From Pempheris klunzingeri (Eukaryota > Chordata > Actinopteri > Acropomatiformes > Pempheridae), in the NCBI RefSeq assembly GCF_042242105.1, contig NC_092013.1:3033987-3097986 (forward strand): a stretch of DNA of 64,000 nt, written 5' to 3'. Both the position numbers and the translations under genes were made by a program. Shown here one piece after another: positions 1 to 13,990 of the stretch. Position 1 is the first letter of the stretch. Each line of letters opens with the position of its first letter. Below the pieces are notes generated by a model. The model had not been told where the DNA came from and did no database searches. It saw only the letters and a list, made by a program, of their open reading frames with translations.

Positions 1-3000
1 GTTCCTCCCAATCCAGTTCATCTGAAAGCGCCACAGTGTGCTGTACGCCTTTTAAATGAGGGGTGGGGGGGGCTGTAAAATATTTAAAACATGCAGAGGG
101 GGCCTCTTTGACAGACATCCAAGTTGCGGGCAGGTTTTCTGAGGTCATTCTGAGTGACAATGTAAAGGGATAGAGGTCAGCGGGGACTTGGTACCTTTGC
201 CTCTTTCATTTCCTCCAGGGACGAAGCTCCGGTCCCCTCCTGCCTCCTCGTCTCAGGCCAAGAGATGCCTGAGGAGACCCAGAGAGGGGTCAAGCCACGG
301 CTCCGACATAGAGACCTCGGTACAAATTCTGCACATACCAGGCTCTGTTTGTCCATAACAGGACCGATGCACTCGGCTCCCTCTCCGCTCTCACGGGACA
401 CAACATTGAGGAAGCAATAGACTGCAGAGGGAAAGTGATACAGTATGTAATGTGTGGTCAGGTGCTGTTATTCTTTCCATGCTTAATCTGCTGGATAACA
501 ATGTGCATACCAGAGCGTAAAGATTATGCCAGGAAGTGTTCTGAAGCAGGAAGACTTAGGGATCTCCTGCAATGTAAATGTTCCCCGCCACAGTGCAAAA
601 GGTCTTTACGCTACTCTCCCTCACTTTGTTTCTTTAAGGCTCAAGGATTTTCTTCCAGGCTGTTCTCCCCTGAACAGTATCAGACTCAGGTCAACCGACC
701 AGGATGTCCTGCCCGCGGGACCCAAACTAGCCCACTGCACTGTTGCTTCCTGTAATGAGAGATTTGTTGTGATTTTCATCATTGTCAGCAATGGCTCATT
801 TAGCCCTCCAAGGAATAATGACCCTCTTTTGGTGTCTCTCTCCTGTGAAGTGCATGAAGGAGAAGAAAAAAGTGGTGGAGAGCGAGTGCAGATGAATGAA
901 GTTGTTTGTTCAGTGTGAGCTGGGTCATACAGTGCACGTCTTTGTTTGTACCTGAGGGGCTGCACAGAGGTCACAACACTGACAGACACACAGGTGTGGC
1001 TGCTGGTGATGAGCAGAGATAATACTTGACCTCTGGAGGGGCAACAGGCGGGACAGGGGGACAGCCGAGGCAGATTTATGACGTAGGGCAATACCAACAT
1101 GGACTGTGTGTGTAACTGATGAGAGTGATATTTACAGAAGTCCCAACAGTTTGTGTTCATGCAAGCACACATGGCATGTTTCTGTGTGGATGCAGGCATC
1201 ATAGAGCCTGCAGCTGCACTTTTAAAAGACAACATCTGGTGTAAATGTCTACTTAAGAAACAAGCAGCTTATCTCCTTAAAGCTGTTACACTCCAACTTG
1301 TAATATTAATAAAATGGATCAAAATACAATGTGTATGTGCTGACAAATCCACACGTGATTCTGCAGCTCCCCTCAGCTTTGCGGAGCGCTTCAGCATCGC
1401 TGAGCTCAATGTTTTGGTTTTGAGGCCCACATCTTGCTGTTTTGGTTCACTTTCACTGCTCTCAAGCAGCAGGCGGTGGTGGAAACAAGAACATGATATT
1501 TCCCTCAGTTGGCAAAGAGCAAAAGGAGAGTGAAAGTTGGACCTACATCCGTCAGGTGAGCAGAAAATAAATGATAATCATGATCTGTAACTGCAAAATA
1601 AGCAACTATTTTGCTAGCAAGTGTGCTTTATCAACTTTCTAAGATGATTATATGTCAGTGGGCAGGAAACGTAGTAGATAACAGGCTTAAAGGAGCAGGT
1701 GTTGCAGAGCATGCATGTGGAAACAGTACGTGAGGGTTTGCTAAGTGTTGAATGAGAAAATCAGGATAAATATGTAACCAGCCATGTTGAACAATTAAAC
1801 ACAACTCATGTGTTTCAGCTGTTCAACACTTCCAACACATGTCACTTATTTTGATTACATTCCTGCTCAAACTGTTCTATTGTTTATTTTATAATTTCAT
1901 TAGTAAAAGAAACGTTGTAGGTTAAAGCCTAAGTAGGCAGGAGTATCCTACTTTAAATATACTGTATGAGATTCAATCATTACTCAGTTATTTTATGTTT
2001 AATATGTGGACGGATAAGTTGGATGAAAGTGTCTGATGCAAAATATGTTGTAATTCATTTTAGAAAACGAATCAACTCTAATTCAGTGAAGTAAAAATAA
2101 GCAGCATCAGTGAAAACCTGTGTGAAATCTAAATGTTATCCTTTCTTTTACAGTGTGTCTCTCACTGCTAATTAAGTTGTGGTCTGGCAGTGGTGCAGTC
2201 TTGTGGCCCTGATAGCTCAGGAGGAGGAGATCCATCCAATACTTAGACCCCAACAGGCAGGTAATGCTAAAAAAAAACAAAAAAACTTTGATCTGCGTCT
2301 CTGAAGGAGGAGTTACTGCTTCCACTGCTGCCGTCCAGCTTCAGCCAATTAAAACAACCGCATCTGCGGGCAAACCCTCACAATCCCTTCATTGTGCAGG
2401 ACCTTCAACCTGTCAAGACCTACTTTGTTTTCAGTGTCCACACTACGTCTTCCACCGCCACGTTCCCACACAGCTCCACACAAAAACCCAGCCTTCTGCG
2501 GCCAGAGCTGCAGTAGAAAAACAAAACCTGGTTGCCAGCTTCACATGAGAACACTGTGAGATCCTCATGTGATATTGATGAAAGGCTCCGCCCAGACGGG
2601 TTATAGATTTTTTCTCAGCCTCCTTTGAAGAATATCAGAATCTCTTGTTTTTGCTCAGAGATTTATCAGGAATAGAGATGAAAACCTGATCTCTGGGGAT
2701 TGCTGTCGAGATCAGAGATATGTGCACTTCTTTTCTCTCAAACACGGATGCACCCACGTGGCGAGGATGTCTCGGAGACTTTCCAGGACGGGCAAAAAAA
2801 AAAAAACTGCATCTAATGATCAAACAGTGCTGCAAACTCTGACTTGAGAGTGCCGTCCACTTGGCCAAACTCTGAAGTCTGAATGAGAGGAAAGAGCCTT
2901 AGCTTTTTGTGCTCTCATCCCGGGGATGAATGACAGCGAACTTTTCTCAGCCTGCAGCGTCTTTCATCTCGTCCCGCAAGGAACATAACAGGAGAGAATG

Positions 3001-3737
3001 TGTCAGCAGCACATTATACTCAACACTCAGTTCTTATTTCTCCTTCAACATTCTTTTCTTCACTGTTCCTTTCCTCTTTTCTCCACGCTGTTTTTCTTTT
3101 CAACCACTCTGTCTGGTAAGATCTAACCATAAATACATCCCGTCACCCTCAGTCTTCAAACTAATGGTGGCAGAGAGTTTCCTGTGGCGGACCGCAGGTG
3201 AATATCTCGTAGGCAGCCCGTACTTTTCTAATTCTGAGGTTTTGGCTCCAGATTCGTCGACTTATAATGGACGTTGTTCTACAAAGCTGTGAGGGGTCTG
3301 GATGCTGACGATGCTCGGCCACCCTTGTGACCACCAACCTCCCTAATAACTCAACTTTGGCCGCAGGATCACAGGCACTGACACACACAAATCCTGGTCT
3401 GCCCTCTATTTCAGTGAGGTCCTGGAACTGTAGAGACCAGAGAGGCACTTGAACAAAACGATGGGTGTGACTTGATGTATGCACAAAACATGTGGGGCTA
3501 TAATGATTAAAAAGAGTGAGCTCTTCAAACCAAACACCAAACAGAGATGTGACGTGCGTTGTTTGAAAGATTTCTTTAAAAGTGTTTGCAGGCCTGTCAT
3601 TTCTTCGATAATGACAGTAAGGAGATAACAGCAAACACGCTGCATTTACTGTAACCACTGAGTTTGACAGGTGACGCTGGAAATGCGAGTCTGAAACTAT
3701 TTCTTTCGACAAACAAAGGAAAAACAACCTGTCCTTG
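1..3737. other. Intergenic, no gene recognised
   Basis: No reading frame in this stretch resembles a known protein, and none shows a series of exons with matching splice phases. The longest open frames overlap on opposite strands and have no family features. I see short homopolymer runs (A12 near 2796) but no clear mobile element. Conserved non-coding enhancers could be present but cannot be told apart without comparison to other fish. Confidence 0.6.
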
Positions 3738-4067
3738 TTGATATTTCATATTGTTTTTTGCACCGTGATTTTCAAAACATGTTCAAAATATGTTTTGTTT
3801 GTGTTATAAATACATGCAAAAGCAGTCAGGAAAAAAAAACTGCTATGTTCAGGGTGGAAATAAAGAGTTTTGCACAAAGGTGACTTTATTGTGTTTTCTG
3901 GAAATGAAGACCGATTGTCCACATATGTGGACATAATGTTTCTCTAAAACTACACCATGTAAAAAGATGATGCTTAGGTTTTATACTTATCAGGGTCCAA
4001 TAAGCCCAAATAGCAAGGAGAAATAAAAAATGCATATCAAACAAGAGCTCGGGTCTTAAGAGGTTAA
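3738..4067 (+). mobile_element. 5'-truncated copy of TTAA-flanked MITE
   Basis: This roughly 330 bp segment is nearly identical to 55302-55627, including the palindrome TGTCCACATATGTGGACA at 3916-3933 and the right end GGTCTTAAGAGGTTAA ending at 4067. It lacks the first ~110 bp, including the left inverted terminus, that the 55194-55627 copy retains. It also carries a short extra repeat (a second TTCAAAATATG unit near 3778) absent from the other copy. The small reading frame inside it on the minus strand is shared by both copies and is probably not a protein gene. TTAA flanking suggests piggyBac mobilisation, as inference. Confidence 0.75.
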
Positions 4068-7000
4068 AGGGAACTAAAGGGACTTTTCAGCTGACTTTGT
4101 ATCATTGCAATGTTGCTAATACATGCAAATGAAGAATGAAGTGAAGTGAAGTTTCCTCCGTGTTGCCTGAACTGAGACCTTCCCACTCATTCAAGACATC
4201 TGCCACTTCTATGGCTTATTGTTCGATTGAATAACTGACTTCACAATAAAACCATTACTGTTATTTTCCCGTTAGGTTGGTTATTCCTTGGAGCTTTAGG
4301 ACGGGCAAATGTCTGCTGGCCGACACAGAGAGCGGGAAGCCCTCAGTCCAAGCAACACGGAGAAAAGTTCATTTGCATACACTAACAACATTATAATGAT
4401 ATAAAGTCAGTTGAAAATAGTTGGCTGTGTTAATCAAAGCTGTCTTTAATGACTTCATTAACACAAGATGGTTTTTACAGCATGTTCCCAAACTGTGCAG
4501 TAGGCTAATGCTAATGCTAAGATTTATTCTGCTGTTATATTTTCAGTGCACAGTTGTGGCTGCACGCTTGCTGAAAGCCTTTTGCCGTCAGTGCAGCACA
4601 AATGAGCTCACAGCCAGAGGAGTTTAACCATTTAAGGAGTTACCGGTCATAGTGTTTGCGTTTCATAAGAGCATGTGAATAAGCACACGCAGCACAAATC
4701 ACTCGTGATTACTTTAATGATGTACCAGCCAGGGTTTAAGGGGGACATCGGACCTGTATGACATTTTATCAGTGGACTCAAAGAAGGAAGAGTTCTTCAG
4801 TTCGCATCATCAGCTCTTACTGTCTTTCCCTCACAAACACAACTGTCCCTTGAGCCTGAGGGACGTGGCTGCGTCAGTGCTTTCACCACCATGTCTCCTC
4901 TTTACAGAGTCATCCACGAGCCTCACCGCATCCATCCCAGGAGCCACATCTGGAGGCCACATGTGCTCAGGACCTGGGTGGACCAGAGCCAGGGCCCAAA
5001 ACAGCTCAGGGGGACATTTTACGCAAGGCTGGGATTGCTGGATAAACCTGGCTGCTTGTCAATCATTTTTAATTACCAGGGCTGCTTATTGATGTGAGCT
5101 CCTTCGCCGTAGTTTGGCTGAACAGAGAGCATTTGAGTATTAGCAGCAGGTACAGACATGGCATTACCTCAGCCCCCATGTGACCCAGCCCTGCTCTGAC
5201 ATTCAGACAAACGTCTGAACACCCAGTGCACTCACTGCTTTGCTGTGAACTCTTTATTTGTTATCATTTTTGTGCATTAAAGGATTTCCCCAAACCCCAA
5301 ACACACTATTCACGAAGCACAAATAATGCATTGAACACAAACACCACATTTTGTTAGCTCATATTATTTGTACTGGGAACAAAGGAACATTTAGCTGTAG
5401 TGCGTTGAAAACCATTAAATCTTAGTTTGTCTTAAAAGACCAAACCAGGGTTCTTGCATGTTTCAGCCATAGATCACAAATTCTTTACATTCCCACCAGT
5501 CAAAGCGTAAAATATTGTTGTAAACTGTGAGCATGTTTTTTGCTCTTCAAAGCAGCCACGAAAATCAACTTGCGGAGGCTCGAAAACTCGCTCGAGCAAC
5601 AATCTCTCCAGTAAATGTATTTTGTTTTTATGTCTGTCTGACTTACGGAGCATTTGTGTGCCGAGGAGAAACTGTAGAAACTGACTAATGAGCGCTGCAG
5701 TTGGAGCCCAGAGGACAAAGAGGATGTCACGAGAGGGTCATGTAAATCTGAGAGTACTTTGCAGCAATGGCGCCGTCCGTCAGTCAGTTGTTGTTACGCT
5801 GCTTCGATGCTTAAGTGACAAATTGGCAAACGAAAATTTGGTAGAGCAGATGTGCCGCTGGTGGGTTCCCGATTTGGAGGGCACGTTGTACAATTGTCTG
5901 TGAGCACAAAAACAGCTTCAACTGTTCATTCGAGATAAACGAGACCAACAAATCAAAAGCAAACGACCCTGGAAGAGCCACTCCAAACATTTCACCGCAC
6001 ATTATACTGTGTGTAACCGTGCATGTGACAAATAAAGGTCTTGAACGTGCTGCAGCTTCGGAGATGACGCCAATTCAACGCACATGCACCAAAATCAACA
6101 GCTGCAAGTGAAAACATGTGGTGCAGAAACACACAAACACCAACCAGAGTTCTCCAGGCCTCCAGGGCGGCGCTCTAAGTGGAACAGACCAAACGAGCAA
6201 GCGTGTTTGATTGTGAAGAGAATGGAGGTAAAGAGGCGACATAGAAAGCTGCTATTGTTTTATAATATTATATAATAATCCAATAATATTGTTTGGGGAG
6301 TTTGACTTTGCAGTTTGACTTTTTTTCAGCTGCAGCACGTTTCTTCTGTTGTATTTGTGTTTTTGAATTGGTTTCGTCTCCAGAGCTGCAGCTCGTGTCT
6401 CCAAATGGAAATGTTTGGGCACGTTTGACCATGTCGACCACCAAAGATCAGGGCCATAAAACCAGGAGCCAAACAAAACAAAAATCAATTAATCAGGCAC
6501 TAAATCAATGAACAAATACTCTGAAGATGCCAAATGCAGGATAACACTGATGTCACATAAACAACTCAAGGAAATTCAGCTATTTGAGACACATATTGAC
6601 CACGTCTTCATCCATTACAGGTCACAGAAAGGTCATAGAAAGCCTAAATCCAACAGGAAACAAGTGAAGTGAACATGTGACTGTCCACTGAGCCAATGAC
6701 AAACTTCTGAAGTCACATCCACGTGCATAGTAACAGCTTAAAGGTCAGCTTTGGGTCACGCTGCAACTCATCACTGATTAATCCACAGCGACTGGATTGT
6801 CGTCGCTGTTGCCCCCATGTTGACTTGATCTCGTCCTCAGCGATGACAAAAGCTATTTTACACAATACGGATGAATCGAGCCAGTTTACGTGACTCAGTG
6901 CTTGTAAACAGATCCTAAATCCGTCCAAACAATGATGACATAACATCGGTTTGGTGCACAAGCCTTTCAGTTTCACAACAGTCGTCTCTGCTCTTTGATC

Positions 7001-10000
7001 AGAGACGCTTGTGAACGCCACTTGTGTGCGCTGACATATTTACAACGCTTGTGGAAGTTTTCCTGAAGTGTTCTTGGAAGATTAACACGAAAGGATTTTT
7101 GGGACGAGGAGGAGTCTCCTCATAACAGGCTGTCAGCTGTCCCAAGTGCAGACACAAATCAAGCTTTTTGCTCTTTCACCCTTGTTGCTCTGTGGTTATG
7201 CAACAGCGTTTAAAAGAGGGTTTGTGTCGTGTGGGAAGCTGATGTTGACTGTAATCGGATAATAAGAGCCGACATACAATTTATGTTGTTTACTGGCTGT
7301 GTTGCAAACATCTTTTTATTTTTTTTCATGTGACACTGCACACAGACGACGGCTAAATCTTATTGCTTCATTGGGAAATCTGAATTCTCCTGTTCTTTAC
7401 GTAAAGATCTTTCTGATGCTATTTTAATGACTTATTAGCGCTCTAAAATCCAAAAACAGTAGGAAAACCATGCGTGTACGCCGGTGCACTCATGCACACG
7501 CTGCAGTGAGAATTTCCAAGAGTTCACCGGCATGTAAGCTAGATTAAAGACGAACATAACAGTTCTCTGTCCACTCGGTTGGAAGGAAACGGACGTACAG
7601 AGGGACCTGAAAAGCTTTTTGCAGCTAGCTGCTGGGTCTTGTAGCTCCTGGAGACTTTCAGTGTAGATTAGTGTCAGCAGGTAACAGAGTGTGGAGCCCC
7701 GTAAAGCTCCTGGGACGGGCATCTGCAGGCAGGACAACAGGAAACGATGAAACAAAGGGACACGTGGGAAGAAATAGAATAGGGACATGCAACCGAAGAG
7801 CTAGATAGGAAGAGTTGAGGGTTTTAAAGACAGCTGCTGTTTAACACTGTGGGGTATAGATTTGATCTCTTTATAGTTATTCACGTAGAATTATTGTTAA
7901 AGCTGCAGTTTGTGTCATTTATGGATTAAAGGAGACATATTTTCAGCTTCATTCTTGCATTTGGGTGTCCTACTAGAATAGTTTAACATGCTGTAAGGTA
8001 TAAAAAATAAGGTTTTTCTCATACAGTTCATACGTAAGAACAGGGGCCATGTTTTCACACACATTTCCTGAAGCATGGAGCAAGAGAAAAAGAGAGAGGA
8101 TGGTCTTTTCTCATCGTTTGGGGGTCTCTAGACACACTGGGGACACTGAAAAATGCAATTTGCAATGTCCAAGTGCCGCCTGTAATTTTGGTCCCCAAAC
8201 AAGAACAGGATTATATCATCTGAGAAAAACTTCAATAGCTACATTCCTCTTTAACCTAATTTAAAGCTGAAATGTGCAGAGGCCCATGCATCTTAACAAG
8301 GAGAAGTGTGAGAGGCAGAAGGCGTGACTCCTGTCCTGTCAATCACTCCCAGCTTATTAGCCAGCCAGCAGGGCGCTGGGAGCACAGCAAAGTGTACCAT
8401 TCCTTGTGTTGGTTTGAATTTCTGGAAAATAACATTCCTTTCCCCTCCCCTTTAAACAGCTTCGAGAAATAAAAACAAAATCTAATCTATCTAATCCAAG
8501 GCAATAATCTAGTCGTGCTCACTGGCAGGATCTTTGTCCTTTTCTATCAGTTTTAATGCCATTTAAATTAGCCCACGTCAGATTTGTTTGAAAAGCGGCA
8601 GGAGCCTGCTGGCATCCTTTCACGTATTAGGTGTGGCTGAAACATCTTGTCAGTTTGAAAAGGTCGGAGTGACTTTTGTCTTCTATGACACGTTTCTTTT
8701 AACGTACGATGTTAGACAATGTGCTTTGGGCGTGCGTGCAAAGTGTGTGAGAAGAGAAAATAAGTGCTGCTCCTCGTGTTTACGCATGCAGCGACGTCTC
8801 AATGCACTTACAGAGCATATGTGCATGCGTATATGTGTGTGTGCACACACTGGGCGAACTCTTTAAATGACCCAAAGTTAGTCATGCCTGGCACTGATCC
8901 CCCAATATGAGGGAGATACAATCCTTCTCCTCTAACTTTAAGGCTTAATAAAGGAAAATTGCTGCGCCCCTCTAGGAAAGGTCTTAATGAAAACTGTTCA
9001 GTCCTGTTCAGCGCCTCGCTCAGAGTGCGTAATCACAGGTTACAGGGGACAAACAAAACGACATTTCACACACCATTCGGTCCAACTGTGATCGCTTACC
9101 TGCTGAACTGCTGGGGACTCTTTTCACTCAGACTCACTTCAGGGTGTGCGGAGAGAAGTGTGTCTCCTTTCACCACAAGTTTATAACACTCATATCGCAC
9201 GTCAGCATGAAATCGAATGGAAAAAGATGAAGTGGAGTCCATAAAACTAAATGTTAGGAGTAGTTAGTTAAACCTGTTTGACTGTCAAAAGCTGATAACT
9301 GGAGGACTTTCAGAGGGAACTCTTTTTATATTATTACCACTTTAGCACAGATTTAAATGGCCGTGACATTTCGTACAGGAAGTCATAGGGATTAAAGTGA
9401 CTGGTAACTCTGACTTTTCCCGCTGTGGTTGACTTTTTGGGGTTTTCAGAAAATGTCTCATCAACTATTAGACTGGTCACCACAGAATTTGGTGCATTTG
9501 ATATTCATGTTCTTGAATTGCGTCTTTACTTGCTGTGACTTTTATCTGTATCTGCTCCAAAGTGGTGACACATTCAATCAGCTGTTGTGAGCGTCTCAGA
9601 TCCAGAGGACGAGACTCGACTGCAATGATATCTTCAGATAAACAAACACAAGCACACTCAGACAGACACGCCAGAACCGTTGTACCACTACAGAGCTGAT
9701 TTTACAGACAGACACCGGTGGCTGCTTCGATTCACTCAGAAAGATGAAAGGCCGGATCCTCCCCTCTCTCTGCAATCAAGATGCACACAAAGATTGAAAA
9801 TATGCAACCTTTCTGTCTCTGGAGGGAAACTGAACAAAGCCGAGAGGTTTAATCAGTCTGGACTGTGATGAGATCACGAGTCAAAGATACGGATCTTTTG
9901 TTTTGTCTTATCGTGATGAAAACAAACATTTTTTTTTTTGGGGGGGGGGGGGGGGGGAGCGAAAGCGTCGGACAAACGCTCGGCGCTGGATGCTTGGCTC

Positions 10001-10504
10001 CGCGAGAGGCTGGATCCAATTTAGAGTAATTTAAAGTGTGTTTCTCACAACAGCACAACAACAAAATCTCCCCCCGATGCATCAAACATAACCAGATACA
10101 TGAAATATATCGAAGTTATTTACGCCTGTGTTCACATAACGCTCCCTCAAAGACGCCACCATGATGACATTACGGTGTGCTGTCATGGTTGGCTTCTATG
10201 TGGTCAGTGACATAACGCGTCTACTATGTCACATTGTGAGGGGACACTAGATCATAGCAGACCCACTATCTGATCCCAGAGACACAGACACGCTGCTTAA
10301 AAGCCCCAAAGTTCCCCTTATAGGCTCTTATCGAGTGGGTGGTCTTGTGAAACAGTCACAGCATCACAACGCTTGCTGGACGGTCGGTGTCGTTATGTCT
10401 GTTTAAAGGTGCAATATGTAATGTTTCTGCTTTAAAATGTCTAAAAAGGATTAGATCTGTTATATATTTTGTTGAGTTGTGTACTTACATTATGCTAAAC
10501 ATGT
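4068..10504. other. Intergenic, no gene recognised
   Basis: No coding exons could be supported here. Open frames are short, overlap on both strands and lack recognisable domains. The sequence holds AT-rich segments and simple runs, including the T11-G18 tract at 9929-9957 listed separately. Nothing resembling an RNA gene was seen. Confidence 0.6.
9929..9957. repeat. Homopolymer junction T11 then G18
   Basis: Eleven T residues run directly into eighteen G residues. Long pure G tracts can form G-quadruplex or triplex structures and are also prone to sequencing error, so the exact length should be treated as approximate. Confidence 0.9.
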
Positions 10505-10958
10505 TTAACCCTTTCATGCATGGAGGTCACTACAGTGTGCAGCTATTCAAAAGATGTTTTCTTGTATATGCATGAGTTTTGACGGCATAGTTGCACATCA
10601 GCCACCACAGTGAAGCTACTGCATCATCTCATACACTGACTGCTGCCCAGTGGGAAACCAAGATGGCCGACAGACAGACAGAAACACCAAGTTGCTCATT
10701 TCTTTCTCTTCAAACCTTCTATAAAAAGAAACCCTGGCAGGTAAGAAAAAAATGGTGACATCAAGTAACATCTAAGGAGTCATGCAATTGCTAAATTTTC
10801 CAATCACGTGTCCACTGAAGTGTACATCATGCATCACTAGCTATATTTCAACTACTGGACATGTAAATATATCTTTATAAAATATGTTTTTCATGCCTAT
10901 GGATGAATAAAAACACTTCCTGACTGAGGTTATCATAATTCATGCATAAAAGGGTTAA
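10505..10958. mobile_element. TTAA-flanked MITE, piggyBac-like
   Basis: A 454 bp element is bounded by TTAA at 10505-10508 and 10955-10958. Just inside are matching inverted ends: CCCTTTCATGCATG on the left and, read from the right on the other strand, CCCTTTTATGCATG. TTAA target duplication and termini beginning CCC are hallmarks of the piggyBac superfamily. No transposase frame is present, so it would be non-autonomous. Both flanks look like repeat sequence (a segment starting near 10405 with AGGTGCAATATGTAATG and continuing after 10960), so it probably inserted into an older repeat. Confidence 0.7.
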
Positions 10959-11278
10959 AATGTGTTATTTTATTTGTCGGAGGCGTCGCGTCCCCTGAAG
11001 AAAGGAGCTGGTTTACCACTCAGTTGCGTTTTTTTTCTTGTTCTATTGTTTGTTTGACTCACTCATCCGAAGGCGAGTTCTCGTTTCGTTTGCTAACGTT
11101 ACTTGCGGCTATTGCAATAGAGTGAAGTGACTTAATCACTTTATGTCGCATGACTTGGAAAGTAAGTTTCCATATGACGAGGCACATTGTTGTATAACCA
11201 AGAAATATAAGATATAATAAAAATGTAGAAAAAGATGTTTACAATACAGAATATGAGGAGAAATGTGATTTAAAGAAT

Positions 11279-11480
11279 GTGCATTTATATATTTGTATAT
11301 TTGTACTATATTTTATTCTTGTACATTTTTTTATTTTGTATTTTTTGTACATTTTATATTATACTTTGTATATTAGTATTTATTTATTTATTTTATTTAT
11401 TTATTTATTTTTTTCTTTCACTGTAATTTTTCCGACTATATGCGAATTTCCCCTTTGTGGGGATGAATCTTAATCTCATT
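11279..11480 (+). repeat. AT-rich tract with LINE-tail-like end
   Basis: This segment is dominated by T-rich and ATTT-repeat sequence (TTTATTTATTT around 11378-11410). It ends with a motif near 11445-11465 (AATTTCCCCTTTGTGGGGAT) resembling the 3' ends of teleost non-LTR retrotransposons, which commonly finish with a TTCCCC/GGGG hairpin. The reading frame across it is low-complexity and not a credible gene. The family assignment is from general resemblance only. Confidence 0.45.
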
Positions 11481-13005
11481 CTATGTGTTTTTAAAAATGA
11501 CAGAGCTAGATGAGCAATAAGAGGTGCCTTATATTATATAATAATAAGTATTGCAGGGGTCAACAGATAAAGAAGATATAAAAATAGATCAGCAGCGATG
11601 GCAGTGAAGACAGAAGCTCCCATAATCCCACAATAGTTCACGAGGACAACTAAGTACGTCTTTATCATTATTTTTCAACCCCTAGCAGCAGAAATGACAC
11701 ACTGAGGGTTTAAGACCACAGGTCGCTCAATGACAAACATCAGTAAAGCAGGAATGCTACAGTTACTGCCTGTACAGTGCTCTGGTAGCTGAGAAGGCCC
11801 CACACAAAGAACAAGGCACCTCCAGCATGTAATGCAACTCCTCGCTGAGAACAATACAGGTGATGGATGTAGGTTACAGTAAGCAGTCACAGGGTGGAAC
11901 TAGTGCCTGAGGTCAGATCACACACTTTTCCCTCCTGAAGCTGAAATAGCTGGAGCCTCTTATAATTACTGGCTCATATTTCATAGAAAGCTGCAGCAAA
12001 CGGTTTCATCCATTTTATGACCTCAAGACACACCAGAGTGTCACAGTTCAAAGATACGAGGCTGCGGTACAGTCATGATTCATAAAGGCATGTGTGCATA
12101 CGCCCGCTCCTCTCCCTGCCGTGTTTTTGTTTCACTATGAGGCAAACGTGGCCTTTGCTCAGGAGTCATGTGTGTTATTTCACTGTGTGCACACAGGACA
12201 CAAGGGACAGGAGCTCAGGCAGCTAAGTGAATTATGATCATCCATAAACATGTATTATGCATGAATATCAACAACTCTTAGTCAAGAGATTCAAACGTTA
12301 TAGGAATAATTCGGTTTCATTACATCTTAGATCTTAATTTTGGCTTGAAATTCCAATCAGTAACTGTACCATATGTTACTGAAAGTGACTGACTGAGATC
12401 TGGTTATGCGAGGATGAATAAATCACCAGATTAGCCACATTTACTTAGAAGAAATATCGAAGACAGGCTGTAAAATCTTAATCCCAACTGACAGTTACAG
12501 TAAACATACGTCACAGTTTACAGACAGCGTCCTGCTACAAACCCACGCTGTAGTTTTCCTGTGCAGTGAGGGATTATTACTGACACAGCAGGTGTGTCCA
12601 AATAAAGTGATTTAGATGCTGGCTTCTTTACAGCCTGATTGTCGGGCCACTTGTGTTTGTTTTCCTGCCGCAGTGACGTCACCGTATCCTCAGAGTTCAG
12701 AAAATAAGTAATAAAACTTCAACAAGAAATGTCTCTCCTAGTAAAGACTAGGTTCATAGTTTTGTCTTTAAAAAAAGCTTAAAATACTTTTTAACGCCTG
12801 CTTGAGGAGGAAAAGTTCCAACAAACTGAAGTTTAATGGAAACAGACTGAGCACATAAATCATGACGTGCATGTGTGGAGACTCAGAGCGCTGGAGCTCC
12901 AAGCCTGACCTCTCATGACCAAGCTGAGAGTGCATCTCAGTGATCACACACACACACACATGTATAAACACAAGTCCTTCGTTCATGCAGCCACAGCATC
13001 CCCTG

Positions 13006-13045
<40 letters not shown>

Positions 13046-13990
13046 CTCTTGATAATCTATTACTCACCTCTCCACCAGCACACACTCTGACAGGCCTGAG
13101 GGCCCCAGATCACAACCTCTGTCTAATTTATACTCGGCTGTGCTGTGAGGCCACGTGCCCGCTCATGTTGTTTATGTGGTAGCTGCTGACAGGGCATTTG
13201 AGGTTCGACACTTAACTCTCGCTTTTGCTGAACTTTGAGGTCCTGCATGGCATAAACCAAATTCTCTCTCTCTCTTTTTTTGTTTTGAATGTCGTCCAGG
13301 ACAGAAAGTGAAGGCTGAGTCCATCATTCTGAGGTTCAGGCTGAGGTTCGGGACTGTTTTTCACTGCACACAGAGACAAATTGAGGCAAAGTTACTGACG
13401 TTAATTAGTCGGGGAGCTCATTTCAGGGAGAAGTGGTAAGAACGGGTCTGGAGAAAGGAGGCGTCACGCTGCACTGTAACTAATGGATGGTGGTTCTTCA
13501 TGAGGCACAGATCATAACTGCCACAGGCTGCATCTCTGTTTTATGTCTGAATATGACTCCTGGGCTCTTTACCTTCTCCCTTTCTCCTTCATTCTGTCTT
13601 CTCAAGAGCTCTAATCGCCCTCGACAGCTGCAAGAAAGCTCGGAAGATAATAGAGTAAAAAGAAAAAGCTCTGTTTTGACATAATTACACATGTACTGGG
13701 AGCCACTCGGACCCTTTGAGGCTCTCGCTCTTCGCTTTCTGCTCGTCTAAACACGCCGTGGCTGAAAGTGCTGCGTGGAGGATTTTTCTGCATCGTGTTG
13801 CTACCCTGAGGACGGAAAATGAGAGCGCGAAAAGAAAATGGGAGTGACATCAACTTTTCAGTGAGTGATGTCAAAGTGAAGGGTGGAAACTTAAGGGGAA
13901 GGTCAGACTTATTTATACATCATAGTATCGCAAATTAGCTGCAAGGGGTTTCACAATCTGTGCAGCATGCGACGCCCTCTATCCTCAGAC
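11481..13990. other. Intergenic, no gene recognised
   Basis: I see no supportable exons. The segment includes short CA runs near 12946-12960 and the CT microsatellite at 13009-13043. Reading frames crossing the CT repeat give low-complexity peptides (Ser-Leu or Arg-Glu runs) and are artefacts. Confidence 0.6.
13009..13043. repeat. (CT)n microsatellite
   Basis: About seventeen CT dinucleotides in an unbroken run. This polypyrimidine/polypurine tract produces alternating reading-frame artefacts on both strands and is likely length-polymorphic. Confidence 0.95.

Noticed and set aside
621..1235. Long minus-strand open frame of 204 codons
   Set aside because: It overlaps other frames on both strands, has no recognisable domain or plausible codon pattern and no splice-linked partners. 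Chance openness in a gene-free region is more likely.
3746..3934. Conserved small protein shared with 55270-55494
   Set aside because: The match is due to two copies of the same non-coding TTAA element. There is no transposase or other domain.
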